Part shown: positions 37,136 through 47,544 of the stretch, piece by piece
Layout: each line of letters starts with the position of its first letter
How positions within the stretch are numbered: position 1 is the first letter of the stretch
Source: Pseudovibrio sp. M1P-2-3
Lineage (GTDB): Bacteria > Pseudomonadota > Alphaproteobacteria > Rhizobiales > Stappiaceae
Reading direction: 5' to 3'
Assembly (NCBI RefSeq): GCF_031501865.1
Contig: NZ_JARRCW010000001.1
Location: 2,749,001-2,813,000 of the forward strand
DNA length: 64,000 bases
Notes under the pieces: model-generated
The model's input: only the letters and a program-made list of their open reading frames with translations
The model's database searches: none
Told to the model about the DNA's origin: nothing
Made by a program: the position numbers and the translations under genes

Positions 37136-37648
37136 CTATAGGCGGTAAAGGATCTGATCTGTCCAGAAACGCTCCAGACGGCGAAGGCTGCGGTTGAGTT
37201 CCACCAAATTTTGGGCAGACATTTCCCCGACTTGCTCAACAGACAAAATATGTCTTGAATACAAATCATCTACGATTTTGGCTATTTCACGCCCCTTGTC
37301 CGTGAGGCTAACACGAACACTTCTACGATCCATGCGGGACCGTTCGTGATTGATATAGCCGGTTTCGACAAGTTTCTTTAAGTTGTATGACACGTTGGAT
37401 CCCAAGTAGTATCCGCGTGTACGAAGTTCGCCTGCTGTGAGCTCCGAATCTCCGATATTGAAAAGAAGAAGAGCTTGAACGCTATTTACATCTGAACGAC
37501 CCATGCGGTCGAATTCATCTTTAATCACATCCAAGAGACGGCGATGGAGCCGCTCAATTAGTGTGAGCGCTTCGAGGTAAGCCGGCTTTAATTCTGCTTG
37601 ATCCTCATCCTGTGCCAGGACCTCAACTGCCCTATTTGTATTGATCAT
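37136..37648 (-). CDS. ldtR: MarR-family regulator of the LdtR type
   Basis: 170 residues. The stretch DEFDRMGRSDVNSVQALLLF, followed by ELRTRGYYLGSNVSYNLKKLVETGYI, is very close to what I recall of LdtR from Candidatus Liberibacter asiaticus and its rhizobial relatives. There LdtR controls an adjacent L,D-transpeptidase and cell-wall and stress traits. The winged helix spans about residues 55-125 (RMDRRSVRVSLTDKG wing). It has its own terminator, so it is a single-gene unit. A link to the nearby transpeptidase is inferred from position and family. Confidence 0.85.
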   Translation of the reverse strand: MINTNRAVEVLAQDEDQAELKPAYLEALTLIERLHRRLLDVIKDEFDRMGRSDVNSVQALLLFNIGDSELTAGELRTRGYYLGSNVSYNLKKLVETGYINHERSRMDRRSVRVSLTDKGREIAKIVDDLYSRHILSVEQVGEMSAQNLVELNRSLRRLERFWTDQILYRL

Positions 37649-37695
37649 CTGGTTGCGCCTTATGTCCTATTGCCGTGCAAGTCGTATTTTTATTC

Positions 37696-37741
37696 AGCAC
37701 TTAATGCAAATTTACACGACTGAATCTAAGAAGCACTTAAT
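37696..37741. repeat. Direct repeats upstream of the ldtR-like gene
   Basis: AGCACTTAAT occurs at 37696-37705 and again at 37732-37741, 36 bp apart, 48 and 84 bp upstream of the start codon. They could be regulator sites; function unknown. Confidence 0.35.
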
Positions 37742-37799
37742 ATATAAGTATAATTTCAAGTTAATACACAACAGTTTTTCTACTTTTCCGATTAATAAT

Positions 37800-38705
37800 T
37801 TATTTACCCTCTTTTCGCAAGAAATTTATAATTCCGGAAAAATCCGCAGTTTCCCCTAGGTCCAAACAGAATTTTTCATAGGTCTCGGCGGCTTTTTGCC
37901 CCATAGGAGCACTCACCTCTAATTTGTCCAAGGCCTCTTTTGCCAACAGCAAATCTTTAAGCATCATGGCTGCGCTAAATCCCGCTTGATAGTCATTATT
38001 GGCTGGAGAGGACGGAACGGGGCCCGGAACAGGGCAATAAGAAGTCAATGCCCAGCACTGCCCGGAGGAGGCCGAAGAGATGTCAAAAAGCTTTTGTCGG
38101 TCCAGCCCCAACTTGTCTGCTAGCAAAAATGCTTCGCAGGTTCCTATCATTGAAACTCCAAGTAGCATGTTATTGCAGATTTTGGCAGCTTGCCCAGCGC
38201 CAGCCTCACCCGCATGAACAATTGACTTACCCATAATTTCTAAAATGGGCTTTGCCCTTTCAACGGCCTGCACATGACCACCCACCATAAATGTAAGTGA
38301 GCCCGAGCTAGCCCCAGCTACTCCGCCAGAAACCGGAGCATCAATTAGATCATGCCCCACTTCAGATGCCTTTTGCGAAACATAGCGGGCACTTTCGACA
38401 TCAATGGTAGACGAATCAATAAGTAATGTCCCCTCACCCACTAACTCAAAAATGCCATTATCACCTAAGTATACGGCTTTAACATGCTTGCCAGCTGGCA
38501 GCATGGTTATGACCACTTGGGCATCCTTAACTGTTTCTTCCAATGAAAGGGCAGCCTTTCCTCCCGCCAAAGAAAACTGATCTCTCGCTTCCTCACTTAG
38601 ATCATAGCCAGAAACAATATGGCCAGCGTTGACCAGGTTGACAGCCATGGGGCCGCCCATATTTCCAAGACCAATAAATCCGATTTTTAACGGCGCTCCA
38701 CTCAT
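37800..38705 (-). CDS. mmsB: 3-hydroxyisobutyrate dehydrogenase
   Basis: NAD-dependent valine-catabolism enzyme (3-hydroxyisobutyrate to methylmalonate semialdehyde). The start MSGAPLKIGFIGLGNMGGPM at 38705 gives 301 residues, with GGGGAGAG upstream; the frame is open 20 codons further. It shows the Rossmann motif GFIGLGNMG, the substrate motif DAPVSGGVAGASSGSL and catalytic Lys in GAGQAAKICNNML. It lies downstream of the matching acyl-CoA dehydrogenase and hydrolase genes. Confidence 0.93.
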   Translation of the reverse strand: MSGAPLKIGFIGLGNMGGPMAVNLVNAGHIVSGYDLSEEARDQFSLAGGKAALSLEETVKDAQVVITMLPAGKHVKAVYLGDNGIFELVGEGTLLIDSSTIDVESARYVSQKASEVGHDLIDAPVSGGVAGASSGSLTFMVGGHVQAVERAKPILEIMGKSIVHAGEAGAGQAAKICNNMLLGVSMIGTCEAFLLADKLGLDRQKLFDISSASSGQCWALTSYCPVPGPVPSSPANNDYQAGFSAAMMLKDLLLAKEALDKLEVSAPMGQKAAETYEKFCLDLGETADFSGIINFLRKEGK

Positions 38706-38817
38706 CGCTCTCTCCCCATACATATTAAAACTTGCCGAAACATTCTTGTTTATCTGGCTCCACACACCTTTCCATCGGCGTATTTAAAACGGAGCCCGAC
38801 AACAGATTTGGCTCTCC

Positions 38818-39231
38818 TCACCCTCTTGTCTCTCTTTCTGAAAGATAGAGCAACAAAAGATATAGAGCCACAGCTATGATAAAAAATGAAATCTCAAGAG
38901 GCTGGCGACCATAGATTGCCGCAAACATTGTATGCATAACAACCTGACTCAGAGCCAGAAAAAGCCAGATTACTGTCCCCCAGTTCGCCAGCAACCACAA
39001 CCCCACGGCGGCGACCAAGTTCAAGACTGCAAAGAAAATTGTTGCACTTTGCAATTCGATTGGCACTTGAGAAAAAAACAAGCCATCCCAATTACTCAGA
39101 CCGATAATGTGGGACCATTGGTAAATGCCTGAGGCAATCGAAACAGCAGCAAGAACGCGTAGGTATACATGCAGTATGCGCGTAAAGGTCGACCCGCTCT
39201 TCAAAAACTCAACGACTGTCCAAAGCATCAA
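38818..39231 (-). CDS. Small four-helix membrane protein (DUF6163-like)
   Basis: 137 residues with four hydrophobic segments, roughly at 20-40, 60-82, 85-107 and 113-130, and short polar ends (last residues SERETRG). I do not recognise a functional motif; it resembles a Hyphomicrobiales-specific protein of unknown function (DUF6163), from memory. It lies between 3-hydroxyisobutyryl-CoA hydrolase (45-bp gap) and 3-hydroxyisobutyrate dehydrogenase, on the same strand. A part in valine catabolism is possible but not shown. Confidence 0.7.
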   Translation of the reverse strand: MMLWTVVEFLKSGSTFTRILHVYLRVLAAVSIASGIYQWSHIIGLSNWDGLFFSQVPIELQSATIFFAVLNLVAAVGLWLLANWGTVIWLFLALSQVVMHTMFAAIYGRQPLEISFFIIAVALYLLLLYLSERETRG

Positions 39232-39276
39232 CTCATACCAATCTATTACTTTTCCAATTGCAGCACATGTTCCACC

Positions 39277-40341
39277 TTAAGAAACAATGTTGAGGATCGC
39301 TAAATTCAGATCTCCCCCATCTGGTTCAGCAAAGTACTGTTGCAAATTAATGGCTTCTATATCAGACAGAGAAGAAGGCTGCCACTGGGGAGTATTATCC
39401 TTGTCCACCAAGACAGCACGAACCCCCTCATAAAAGTCATTCCCCTTCAAAATATTAGCGACTATTCGGAATTCCATTCGCATGTTGGCTGGCATATCCA
39501 GTTCTGCGCCGCGTTTCAATTGCTCATGGGTAATCGCTATGCTTGAGGGCGAACGTCGTCGCAACTGGGCAAGGGCCTTACCCGCAAAGTCATTCCCTTC
39601 ATCATTGCTAGCGTTCTCAAGGAACTTGAATATCTCTTTTGGAGTTTCTGCTTGAAAGCACTTTTCAATCAAATCAGCCTGCGCCGCTAACGGGGCTGGG
39701 CCTGGGTCATATGTGAAGCGCGACAGAACCGCATCGACATCATGAGCTTCACCCAGAGCTTTGATAATCTGGGAAATATCATCCGAATGCACTGTGTGCG
39801 TTAAAATTCCGGTCCAATAGCAATCCGCCTGCCGCAGGCGTTCAGCTGTTAAAGCGCAGTACATTCCAATATTATGAGGCATTCTTGGCAGAAAATACCC
39901 TCCGCCTACATCCGGAAAGAAGCCAATCCCGGTTTCAGGCATGGAGAACAAAGTCCGCTCAGTTCCAACCCGGTATCCCCCATGTACCGAAATTCCAACA
40001 CCCCCACCCATAACAATACCGTCAATCAGTGCAATAAGGGGCTTCGGGTAGGCTTTCATATAGGCATTTAAGCGGTATTCATCAGCGAAAAAACTAAGAG
40101 CATCCTTGCTGTTTTCACGCCCGATATCATAGATTTTCCTGATATCTCCGCCTGCACAAAACGCCTTTTCACTCGCACTTTTAATGATGACATGATGAAC
40201 ATCCCCATCATGCTCCCAGCGCAAAAGGCATTGCTGAATTTCCTGAACCATCTCCTGCGTTAAAGCATTGAGAGCCTTAACTCGATTAAGGGTAATGATC
40301 CCGGCATATCCAGTCTTTTCAAATACTACGGCTTCATTCAT
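39277..40341 (-). CDS. 3-hydroxyisobutyryl-CoA hydrolase (enoyl-CoA hydratase/isomerase family)
   Basis: Valine-catabolism thioesterase of the crotonase fold. The start MNEAVVFEKTGYAGIITLNR at 40341 gives 354 residues, the HIBCH length. A GTG at 40416 overlapping the previous stop would add 25 unusual residues. Signature elements are FCAGGDIRKIYD, DGIVMGGGVGISVHG (oxyanion hole) and FSMPETGIGFFPDVGGGYFL with the catalytic Glu and Asp. It follows the acyl-CoA dehydrogenase gene. Confidence 0.93.
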   Translation of the reverse strand: MNEAVVFEKTGYAGIITLNRVKALNALTQEMVQEIQQCLLRWEHDGDVHHVIIKSASEKAFCAGGDIRKIYDIGRENSKDALSFFADEYRLNAYMKAYPKPLIALIDGIVMGGGVGISVHGGYRVGTERTLFSMPETGIGFFPDVGGGYFLPRMPHNIGMYCALTAERLRQADCYWTGILTHTVHSDDISQIIKALGEAHDVDAVLSRFTYDPGPAPLAAQADLIEKCFQAETPKEIFKFLENASNDEGNDFAGKALAQLRRRSPSSIAITHEQLKRGAELDMPANMRMEFRIVANILKGNDFYEGVRAVLVDKDNTPQWQPSSLSDIEAINLQQYFAEPDGGDLNLAILNIVS

Positions 40342-40412
40342 TTCCTGAACTCTCCTTGCCCCACCAACGGACTGGTCAGTTTTTATGTTTTGCAACTGTT
40401 TCATTCCAAGTG

Positions 40413-41549
40413 TCACTTTAGCAGTTCACGGGCTATGATCAGGCGCATCACTTCATTTGTTCCCTCCAGAATTTGGTGTACCCGCACATCCCGCAGATAC
40501 CGCTCCAGTGGATAATCCTTCAAATAACCATAGCCGCCATGCAGCTGCAGGGCATCATTAACCACCTTGAAACCCGTATCTGTCGCCAAAAGTTTCGCCA
40601 TGGCCACCATTTTGGTTGCCGAAGCATCCTTCCTGTCCACTAAAGATGCAGCCTTGCGGAGCAAAAGACGTGCCGCTTCCAACTCAGTTGTCATGTCGGC
40701 CAATTTGAACTGAAGAGCCTGAAACTGCGAGAGGGTTTTGCCAAACTGTTTTCGCTCTTGCATATATTGAAGACTTTGAGAAAGACATGCCTCTGCGGCT
40801 CCCAAAGAGCAGGCACCAATATTAAGCCGCCCTCCGTCCAGACCTTGCATGGCAATCTTGAACCCTTGGCCCTCTTGTCCTACCAAGTTTGCCAGTGGAA
40901 TATGACAGTCTTCAAAAACCACCTGAGCAGTAGGCTGGCTTTTCCAGCCCATTTTTCTTTCGTTTGCCCCAAAACTCAGGCCCGGAGTTCCTTTTTCCAC
41001 CAGTACACAGCTAATACCTGAAGCGCCGCTTTCTCCAGTGCGCACCATAACCACATAAACATCAGAAACACCGCCGCCAGAGATAAAAGCTTTTGTTCCA
41101 TTGAGAACATAGCCATCACGGGTGCGCTCGGCCTTCGTTGTAAGGGATGCGGCATCAGAACCGGAACCGGGCTCTGTAAGACAATAGCTGGCCACAAGTT
41201 CCATCGAGCATAGCTTGGATAAAAATCTATCCTTGATGCCTTCGCTTCCGTTTTGCTCTATCAATCGCGCAACCATATTATGAATGGTCAAGAAGGCAGC
41301 CGTTGAGGTACATCCTTTTGAAAGCTCTTCAAAAATGATGGTGCCATCCAGTCTTCCCAAGCCCGCCCCGCCATATTTCGGGCTTACATAGAGCCCAGCC
41401 AGACCCAAGGCAGCCCCGCGCCGCATCACCTCCAGAGGAAAATAGGAGTTTTCATCCCATTCAGCTGCGCAGGGCTCCAGCTCATCTTTAGAAAAGTTCG
41501 CTGCCATTTGCTGGAATGCAGATTGTTCTTCATTTAAATCAAAGTTCAT
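40413..41549 (-). CDS. Acyl-CoA dehydrogenase, probably isobutyryl-CoA dehydrogenase
   Basis: 378 residues from the ATG at 41549 (MNFDLNEEQSAFQQMAANFS). FAD-binding stretches are SYCLTEPGSGSDAASL and GTKAFISGG. The catalytic base is the Glu of QILEGTNEVMR, the position used in isobutyryl-/butyryl-type enzymes. Substrate choice rests on context: the next genes are 3-hydroxyisobutyryl-CoA hydrolase and 3-hydroxyisobutyrate dehydrogenase. A matching enoyl-CoA hydratase is not adjacent. Confidence 0.9.
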   Translation of the reverse strand: MNFDLNEEQSAFQQMAANFSKDELEPCAAEWDENSYFPLEVMRRGAALGLAGLYVSPKYGGAGLGRLDGTIIFEELSKGCTSTAAFLTIHNMVARLIEQNGSEGIKDRFLSKLCSMELVASYCLTEPGSGSDAASLTTKAERTRDGYVLNGTKAFISGGGVSDVYVVMVRTGESGASGISCVLVEKGTPGLSFGANERKMGWKSQPTAQVVFEDCHIPLANLVGQEGQGFKIAMQGLDGGRLNIGACSLGAAEACLSQSLQYMQERKQFGKTLSQFQALQFKLADMTTELEAARLLLRKAASLVDRKDASATKMVAMAKLLATDTGFKVVNDALQLHGGYGYLKDYPLERYLRDVRVHQILEGTNEVMRLIIARELLK

Positions 41550-42879
<1,330 letters not shown>

Positions 42880-42902
42880 TGCCCCCTGTCGCTGTTCTCT
42901 AG

Positions 42903-44159
42903 ATGAAAGTACATAGATTGACTGTAACAATTGAGCATATCCGGGCAGCGGCAAGGCAGATTCAGGGCGCGGTTTTAAGAACGCCTTTTCTCGAGGCTCC
43001 TCGCCTCAGCGCCCTGTCCGGTGCTGATGTTTTTGTGAAATATGAAAACATGCAGGTGACCAATGCGTTTAAAGAACGCGGCGCCCTGACAAAACTTCTC
43101 TCGCTAACTCCAGCTGAAAAAGCGCAGGGCGTCATTGCCATGTCAGCGGGAAACCATGCGCAAGCCGTTGCCCGTCACGCCACCCGCCTTGACATACTGG
43201 CGGTTATCGTCATGCCGGAAAATACCCCTCTCTTGAAAATTACAGCAACTCAGGAGTTCGGCGCCAAGGTTGTGCTGGCCGGGGCCGATGTGGATGAGGC
43301 AAAACGGGAAGCTGATCGCCTTTCGAAAACCCACGGTTACACTTGGGTTCACCCCTTCGATGATCCGTTGGTTATAGCTGGACAGGGCACGCTTGCCCTC
43401 GAAATGCTGGAGGATCAGCCTGATCTGGATACAATCATCACCCCCGTGGGCGGTGGCGGTTTGATTTCTGGGGTCGCGGTAGCGGCCAAAGCTTTAAATC
43501 CCTCGATCGACATCATTGGCGTAGAAACAGAACTTTATCCATCCATGTACAATATTCTGCATTCCCACAGTTTGCCTTGTGGCGGCAATACTGTGGCAGA
43601 AGGGATTGCCGTACAAAAGGTGGGTGAACACACACGCAAAATCGTAGAGAAGCTGGTTTCCCAAATTGTACTCGTAAATGAGAGCCAGATAGAACAGGCA
43701 ATCAATACCTATCTAATATTACAAAAGACAATCGCGGAGGGGGCTGGAGCCTCGGGCCTCGCTGCGCTCTTGGCTCACAAAGAACAGTTTGAGGGAAAAA
43801 AAGTTGGTCTTGTTGTATGTGGCGGCAATATTGACCAGCGGCTCTTAACCGGCATCGTACTGCGCGAACTCGTGCGCGATGGAAATATCATCTCCATACG
43901 CTGTACCATTCCCGACAGGCCGGGAATTTTGGGGGAAATTTCCACGTTAATCGGTCAGCTGGGCGGCAATATTCTTGATGTCTCGCATCACCGCCTGTTT
44001 CTCGAAGTTCCAGCCAAGGGGGCAACCTTGGATGTGACCATCGAAACCAGAGGTACCAAGCACGCACATTCCATTATTCAAACTCTGGAGGAAAAAGGGA
44101 TCAAAGTTCAACCGCGAGGCAATGGGCAGTATCAAACCGGTGCCTACACTTCCATCTGA
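42903..44159 (+). CDS. Threonine ammonia-lyase with C-terminal ACT domain
   Basis: PLP enzyme converting threonine to 2-oxobutyrate and ammonia. 418 residues. Lys57 in VTNAFKERGA binds PLP, and TPVGGGGLISG binds the cofactor phosphate. Residues ~330-405 (IRCTIPDRPGILGEISTLIGQ) form a single ACT-like domain. That fits the catabolic-to-IlvA-intermediate class of ~400 residues. Whether it serves isoleucine synthesis or threonine breakdown cannot be told. It lies 23 bp after hemB. Confidence 0.92.
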   Translation: MKVHRLTVTIEHIRAAARQIQGAVLRTPFLEAPRLSALSGADVFVKYENMQVTNAFKERGALTKLLSLTPAEKAQGVIAMSAGNHAQAVARHATRLDILAVIVMPENTPLLKITATQEFGAKVVLAGADVDEAKREADRLSKTHGYTWVHPFDDPLVIAGQGTLALEMLEDQPDLDTIITPVGGGGLISGVAVAAKALNPSIDIIGVETELYPSMYNILHSHSLPCGGNTVAEGIAVQKVGEHTRKIVEKLVSQIVLVNESQIEQAINTYLILQKTIAEGAGASGLAALLAHKEQFEGKKVGLVVCGGNIDQRLLTGIVLRELVRDGNIISIRCTIPDRPGILGEISTLIGQLGGNILDVSHHRLFLEVPAKGATLDVTIETRGTKHAHSIIQTLEEKGIKVQPRGNGQYQTGAYTSI

Positions 44160-44216
44160 TTGAAATTGTGGGTAACATTACCTACCTCTCACTTAAAGTG
44201 AATGGAGAGAGAAATT

Positions 44217-44699
44217 ATGAGCGAAGGATTAACGCGGCACACAGGGAAACGGACCGCATTTGACCCTTATTTACAGCCCGCACTTTTTGACGGGGTGCGC
44301 ACCAAACGCATTTTTGCGTTTTTTATTGACGTCATCGCTATACTAATTTTGACAGTTATTGCCTCTGTCTTTGTTTTCTTTCTGGGAATCTTTACCCTTG
44401 GTCTGGGTTTCTTCCTCTATGCGTTTTTATGGCAGGCCGTTGCCATTACCTACACTGCCTTCACGCTTGGCGGTCCGGACGCCGCAACTCCGGGCATGAA
44501 AGCCATGGGCATCGAAATGCGTCTTTGGTATGGAGACAAGCCTTACCCTCTTCTAGCTGCCGTCTACGCCATCCTTTTCTGGATCTCCATTACATTTCTC
44601 ACACCCCTTGTTTTGCTGGTGTCGCTTCTAAACGGACAAAAACGCCTTCTTCACGACCTTGTATTGGGGACAGTTGTCATCAACAAACCTGTAGAATAA
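44217..44699 (+). CDS. RDD-family membrane protein
   Basis: 160 residues from the ATG at 44217, with GGAGAGAG upstream; an in-frame ATG five codons earlier is less favoured. The RDD signature is visible as FDGVRTKRIFAFFIDVIAILILTV (Arg/Asp near the first helix). Three membrane segments follow, ending in KRLLHDLVLGTVVI. RDD proteins are of mostly unknown function; some affect Na+/H+ exchange. It is commonly found near hemB in Rhizobiales. Confidence 0.88.
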   Translation: MSEGLTRHTGKRTAFDPYLQPALFDGVRTKRIFAFFIDVIAILILTVIASVFVFFLGIFTLGLGFFLYAFLWQAVAITYTAFTLGGPDAATPGMKAMGIEMRLWYGDKPYPLLAAVYAILFWISITFLTPLVLLVSLLNGQKRLLHDLVLGTVVINKPVE

Positions 44700-44793
44700 G
44701 CTAGTTTTTCTAAAATTTTCAATTGCCGCGCGTGACTATAGCTGTCTAACAATCTAAACAGGGAGAAAACCTTATAGACAGTACGGGGAGCGC

Positions 44794-46635
44794 ATGGAGT
44801 TTTTAAATATTCCGATGATTGTGACATTTATGATCATCGGATCCACCATTATACTCTATGCGACTGAGCGCTTTTCCATTGAAGTTATTGCTTTGGGTTC
44901 CGTTACCTCGTTGATGCTGCTTTTTATTTTCTATCCGCAGACGCTGGATGGAAAACAGGTAACGCCGGCGGACCTGCTCAGTGGCTTCGCGAACCCCGCT
45001 CTCATTACCGTCATAGCACTACTTATTGTTGGTCAGGCCCTTTTTCATACCGATGCCCTTGAGAAACCCTCGCAGCTCACTCTTCGCTTAAGCAGAAAGC
45101 GAAAGTGGCTCGCCCAAGCACCGCTTCTCCTTCTTATTGCCGCGCTCAGTGCTTTTTTGAACAACACTCCGGTGGTCGTCATGGCCTTGCCCATTCTGAC
45201 CGCCGTTGCACATGCTCATGGAACATCTCCAGCTCGCCGACTTATGCCCTTGTCTTTTATCACGATTTTAGGTGGTATGACGACAATGATAGGGTCTTCT
45301 ACCAACCTACTTGTGGCCAACATGGCTAACGAGACAGGGGAGGTGTACATTGGCTTTTTCACCTTCAGTAAACTTGGCGTGATGATCGCCAGTGTTGGTG
45401 CGCTCTATGTCATTTTCATAATGCCCTACCTCCTGAAGCCTAGAAAAACTATGGCGGAGGAATTTACAGGGCAAAGTGGACGGCAGTTTATAGCCCAAAT
45501 TCAAATAGGCTATGGCCACCCCTTGGTGGGAACTCAAGCCGTTGCAGGTCTTTTTCCTCCGCTAAAAGACATGACCGTACGACTTGTCCAGCGTGGTGAG
45601 CGCCCTCTGCTCCCACCCTTCGAGAACGTTACACTCAGCCCCGGGGATACTGTTATCGTCGCGGCTACCCGCACGACACTGACCAAGGCCTTGAGCCGAA
45701 GAAAACCACTACTTACAACGGAAACGAGCGAAGAACACAGCACTGTCACCGAGGCCCATGAACCAACTGCCCCCTCCGGCACCATCACCTTAGCGGAAGC
45801 AGTTATTGCTCCCGGCTCCAGACTTATTGGCCGCACCATTGCGCAAGCAGGCTTTCACGCAGATACCGGATGTGTTGTGACCGGCTTGCAACGACGCAGC
45901 CGCATGCCACGCATGCCAATGACAGATATTAGAATGGAATCTGGTGATGTGCTACTCATAGGGGGAGACCGGGAAGATATTGACAGTTTACGGGGCAACC
46001 GAGATGTCCTGTTGCTGGACTGGTCCGCAACGGAAGTTCCTCAAAGAAAGTACGCCAATCGGGCCTTACTCATCTTTGCACTCATGATTATCACAGCAGT
46101 TTCAGGAGTGCTTCCTATTGTTGTGTCAGCAGTTGCAGCCTGCTTTGGGTTGGTAGCCACTGGATGTTTGAATGTGCGCCAAGCCCTTCGCACAATAGAT
46201 AGCCGAATATTCATGCTTATTGGCTCCGCAATCGCCGCCTCCGTTGCACTGGAGGCAACAGGCGGGGCAGTTACTGTGGCACAGGCCCTTCTGGAGGCAA
46301 CTGAAGGGCTCAGTGTCCCTGTTGTCCTCTCAGTATTTTTCCTTCTTATAGCAGTTTTGACAAATCTGCTTTCCAACAACGCTACAGCTGTTCTCTTCAC
46401 CCCTATTGCCATTAGCTTGGCCAATAGAATGGGCGCACCCGTAGAGCCCTTTATCATCTGTCTCATTTTTGCGGCAAACTGCTCTTTTGCTACACCTATT
46501 GGTTACCAAACAAACCTAATTGTTATGGGGCCAGGTCATTATCGATTCAGAGATTTTCTAATTGCAGGGACACCATTGGCCATTATCATCTGGTTGACCT
46601 TCTCAATTTTGGCACCCTACTATTATAACTTATAG
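44794..46635 (+). CDS. SLC13-family permease with two RCK_C (TrkA-C) domains
   Basis: 613 residues in three parts. An N-terminal set of membrane segments (to ~215) includes ALSAFLNNTPVVVMALPIL. Two cytosolic RCK_C modules follow (~240-305 with LSPGDTVIVAATRTTL; ~335-405 with RMESGDVLLIGGDREDI). A C-terminal membrane half (~420-610) contains VLTNLLSNNATAVLFTPIAI and FATPIGYQTNLIVMGPG. The architecture matches SLC13-type sulfate/anion permeases of bacteria. The substrate is unknown. It is the second SLC13-type transporter in the window but of a different subclass. Confidence 0.9.
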   Translation: MEFLNIPMIVTFMIIGSTIILYATERFSIEVIALGSVTSLMLLFIFYPQTLDGKQVTPADLLSGFANPALITVIALLIVGQALFHTDALEKPSQLTLRLSRKRKWLAQAPLLLLIAALSAFLNNTPVVVMALPILTAVAHAHGTSPARRLMPLSFITILGGMTTMIGSSTNLLVANMANETGEVYIGFFTFSKLGVMIASVGALYVIFIMPYLLKPRKTMAEEFTGQSGRQFIAQIQIGYGHPLVGTQAVAGLFPPLKDMTVRLVQRGERPLLPPFENVTLSPGDTVIVAATRTTLTKALSRRKPLLTTETSEEHSTVTEAHEPTAPSGTITLAEAVIAPGSRLIGRTIAQAGFHADTGCVVTGLQRRSRMPRMPMTDIRMESGDVLLIGGDREDIDSLRGNRDVLLLDWSATEVPQRKYANRALLIFALMIITAVSGVLPIVVSAVAACFGLVATGCLNVRQALRTIDSRIFMLIGSAIAASVALEATGGAVTVAQALLEATEGLSVPVVLSVFFLLIAVLTNLLSNNATAVLFTPIAISLANRMGAPVEPFIICLIFAANCSFATPIGYQTNLIVMGPGHYRFRDFLIAGTPLAIIIWLTFSILAPYYYNL

Positions 46636-46682
46636 GGATATTGTAGTTTATCGGATCAAACCAGCCCGACGGAGATGCGTCT

Positions 46683-47432
46683 GTGACAAAGCAGACAATG
46701 GAAAATCCTCAGTTTTACCTTACAGCCCCCTCTCCCTGCCCTTACTTGAAGGGGAAAGAGGAGAGGAAAATCTTTACCCATCTGGTGGGAGATCATGCAG
46801 CTGCTCTGAATGATATTCTGACACAAGGAGGGTTCAGGCGCTCACAAAACATTGCCTACCGCCCCGCCTGTGAAGCTTGTAAAGCTTGCGTATCTGTGCG
46901 CGTGTGTGTCAATGAGTTTCAATGGACCAAATCTCTTAGGAGACAGTGGAAAAAGGGACACGATCTGATTGGCACCGAGTTTCCTCCCGGCCCTTCTTCA
47001 GAGCAGTATGATTTATTTCAGGAGTATCTGGGCACACGGCACAAAGGCGGAGGAATGACAGAGATGTCTGTTGTTGACTATGCCATGATGGTTGAAGACA
47101 CCCACGTGGAAACCGTTGTTATCGAATACCGCCGCCGTGGTGTCGACAGTTTTTTGACCGGAACCGGATCAGGCCCGCTTCTTGCCACTGCCTTGACTGA
47201 CAGGCTCAGCGATGGACTTTCAATGGTTTACTCTTTTTTCAACCCACATCATCATTGGATTGCCTTGGGAACGTTTATGATTCTCGACCATATCGTCCGC
47301 GCCCAGCACTTGGGCCTTCCCTATGTCTATCTTGGCTATTGGGTGGAAGGGTCTCCCAAAATGGCATATAAACAGCGCTTCCAACCTCAAGAACATCTTG
47401 GCCCTCAAGGCTGGGAAAGGTCTATAAAATAA
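46683..47432 (+). CDS. bpt: Aspartate/glutamate leucyltransferase Bpt (N-end rule)
   Basis: Transfers leucine from Leu-tRNA to proteins with N-terminal Asp or Glu, marking them for ClpAP through ClpS. 249 residues, GTG start. The N-terminal Cys cluster ([16 protein letters not shown]) and C-terminal [20 protein letters not shown] are diagnostic of the ATE/Bpt family. Bacterial members of this length are normally Bpt. It closes the hemB-to-bpt plus-strand group. Confidence 0.93.
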   Translation: MTKQTMENPQFYLTAPSPCPYLKGKEERKIFTHLVGDHAAALNDILTQGGFRRSQNIAYRPACEACKACVSVRVCVNEFQWTKSLRRQWKKGHDLIGTEFPPGPSSEQYDLFQEYLGTRHKGGGMTEMSVVDYAMMVEDTHVETVVIEYRRRGVDSFLTGTGSGPLLATALTDRLSDGLSMVYSFFNPHHHWIALGTFMILDHIVRAQHLGLPYVYLGYWVEGSPKMAYKQRFQPQEHLGPQGWERSIK

Positions 47433-47433
47433 A

Positions 47434-47459
47434 ATGGTCCGGCAATTTGCCGGAACCAT
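47434..47459 (+). terminator. Bulged hairpin after bpt
   Basis: ATGGTCCGGCAA pairs with TTGCCGGAACCAT apart from one extra base. It starts 1 bp after the stop codon, and there is no U-run. It may end transcription from both the bpt and NYN genes, which converge here. Confidence 0.5.
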
Positions 47460-47544
47460 CTAATTCAGGATCAAGATACTATCAAACAGCTGACACTTTG
47501 AGCACTTTAAAACACGCCATAAAGTAAAACTCAAAGCCCACTAT

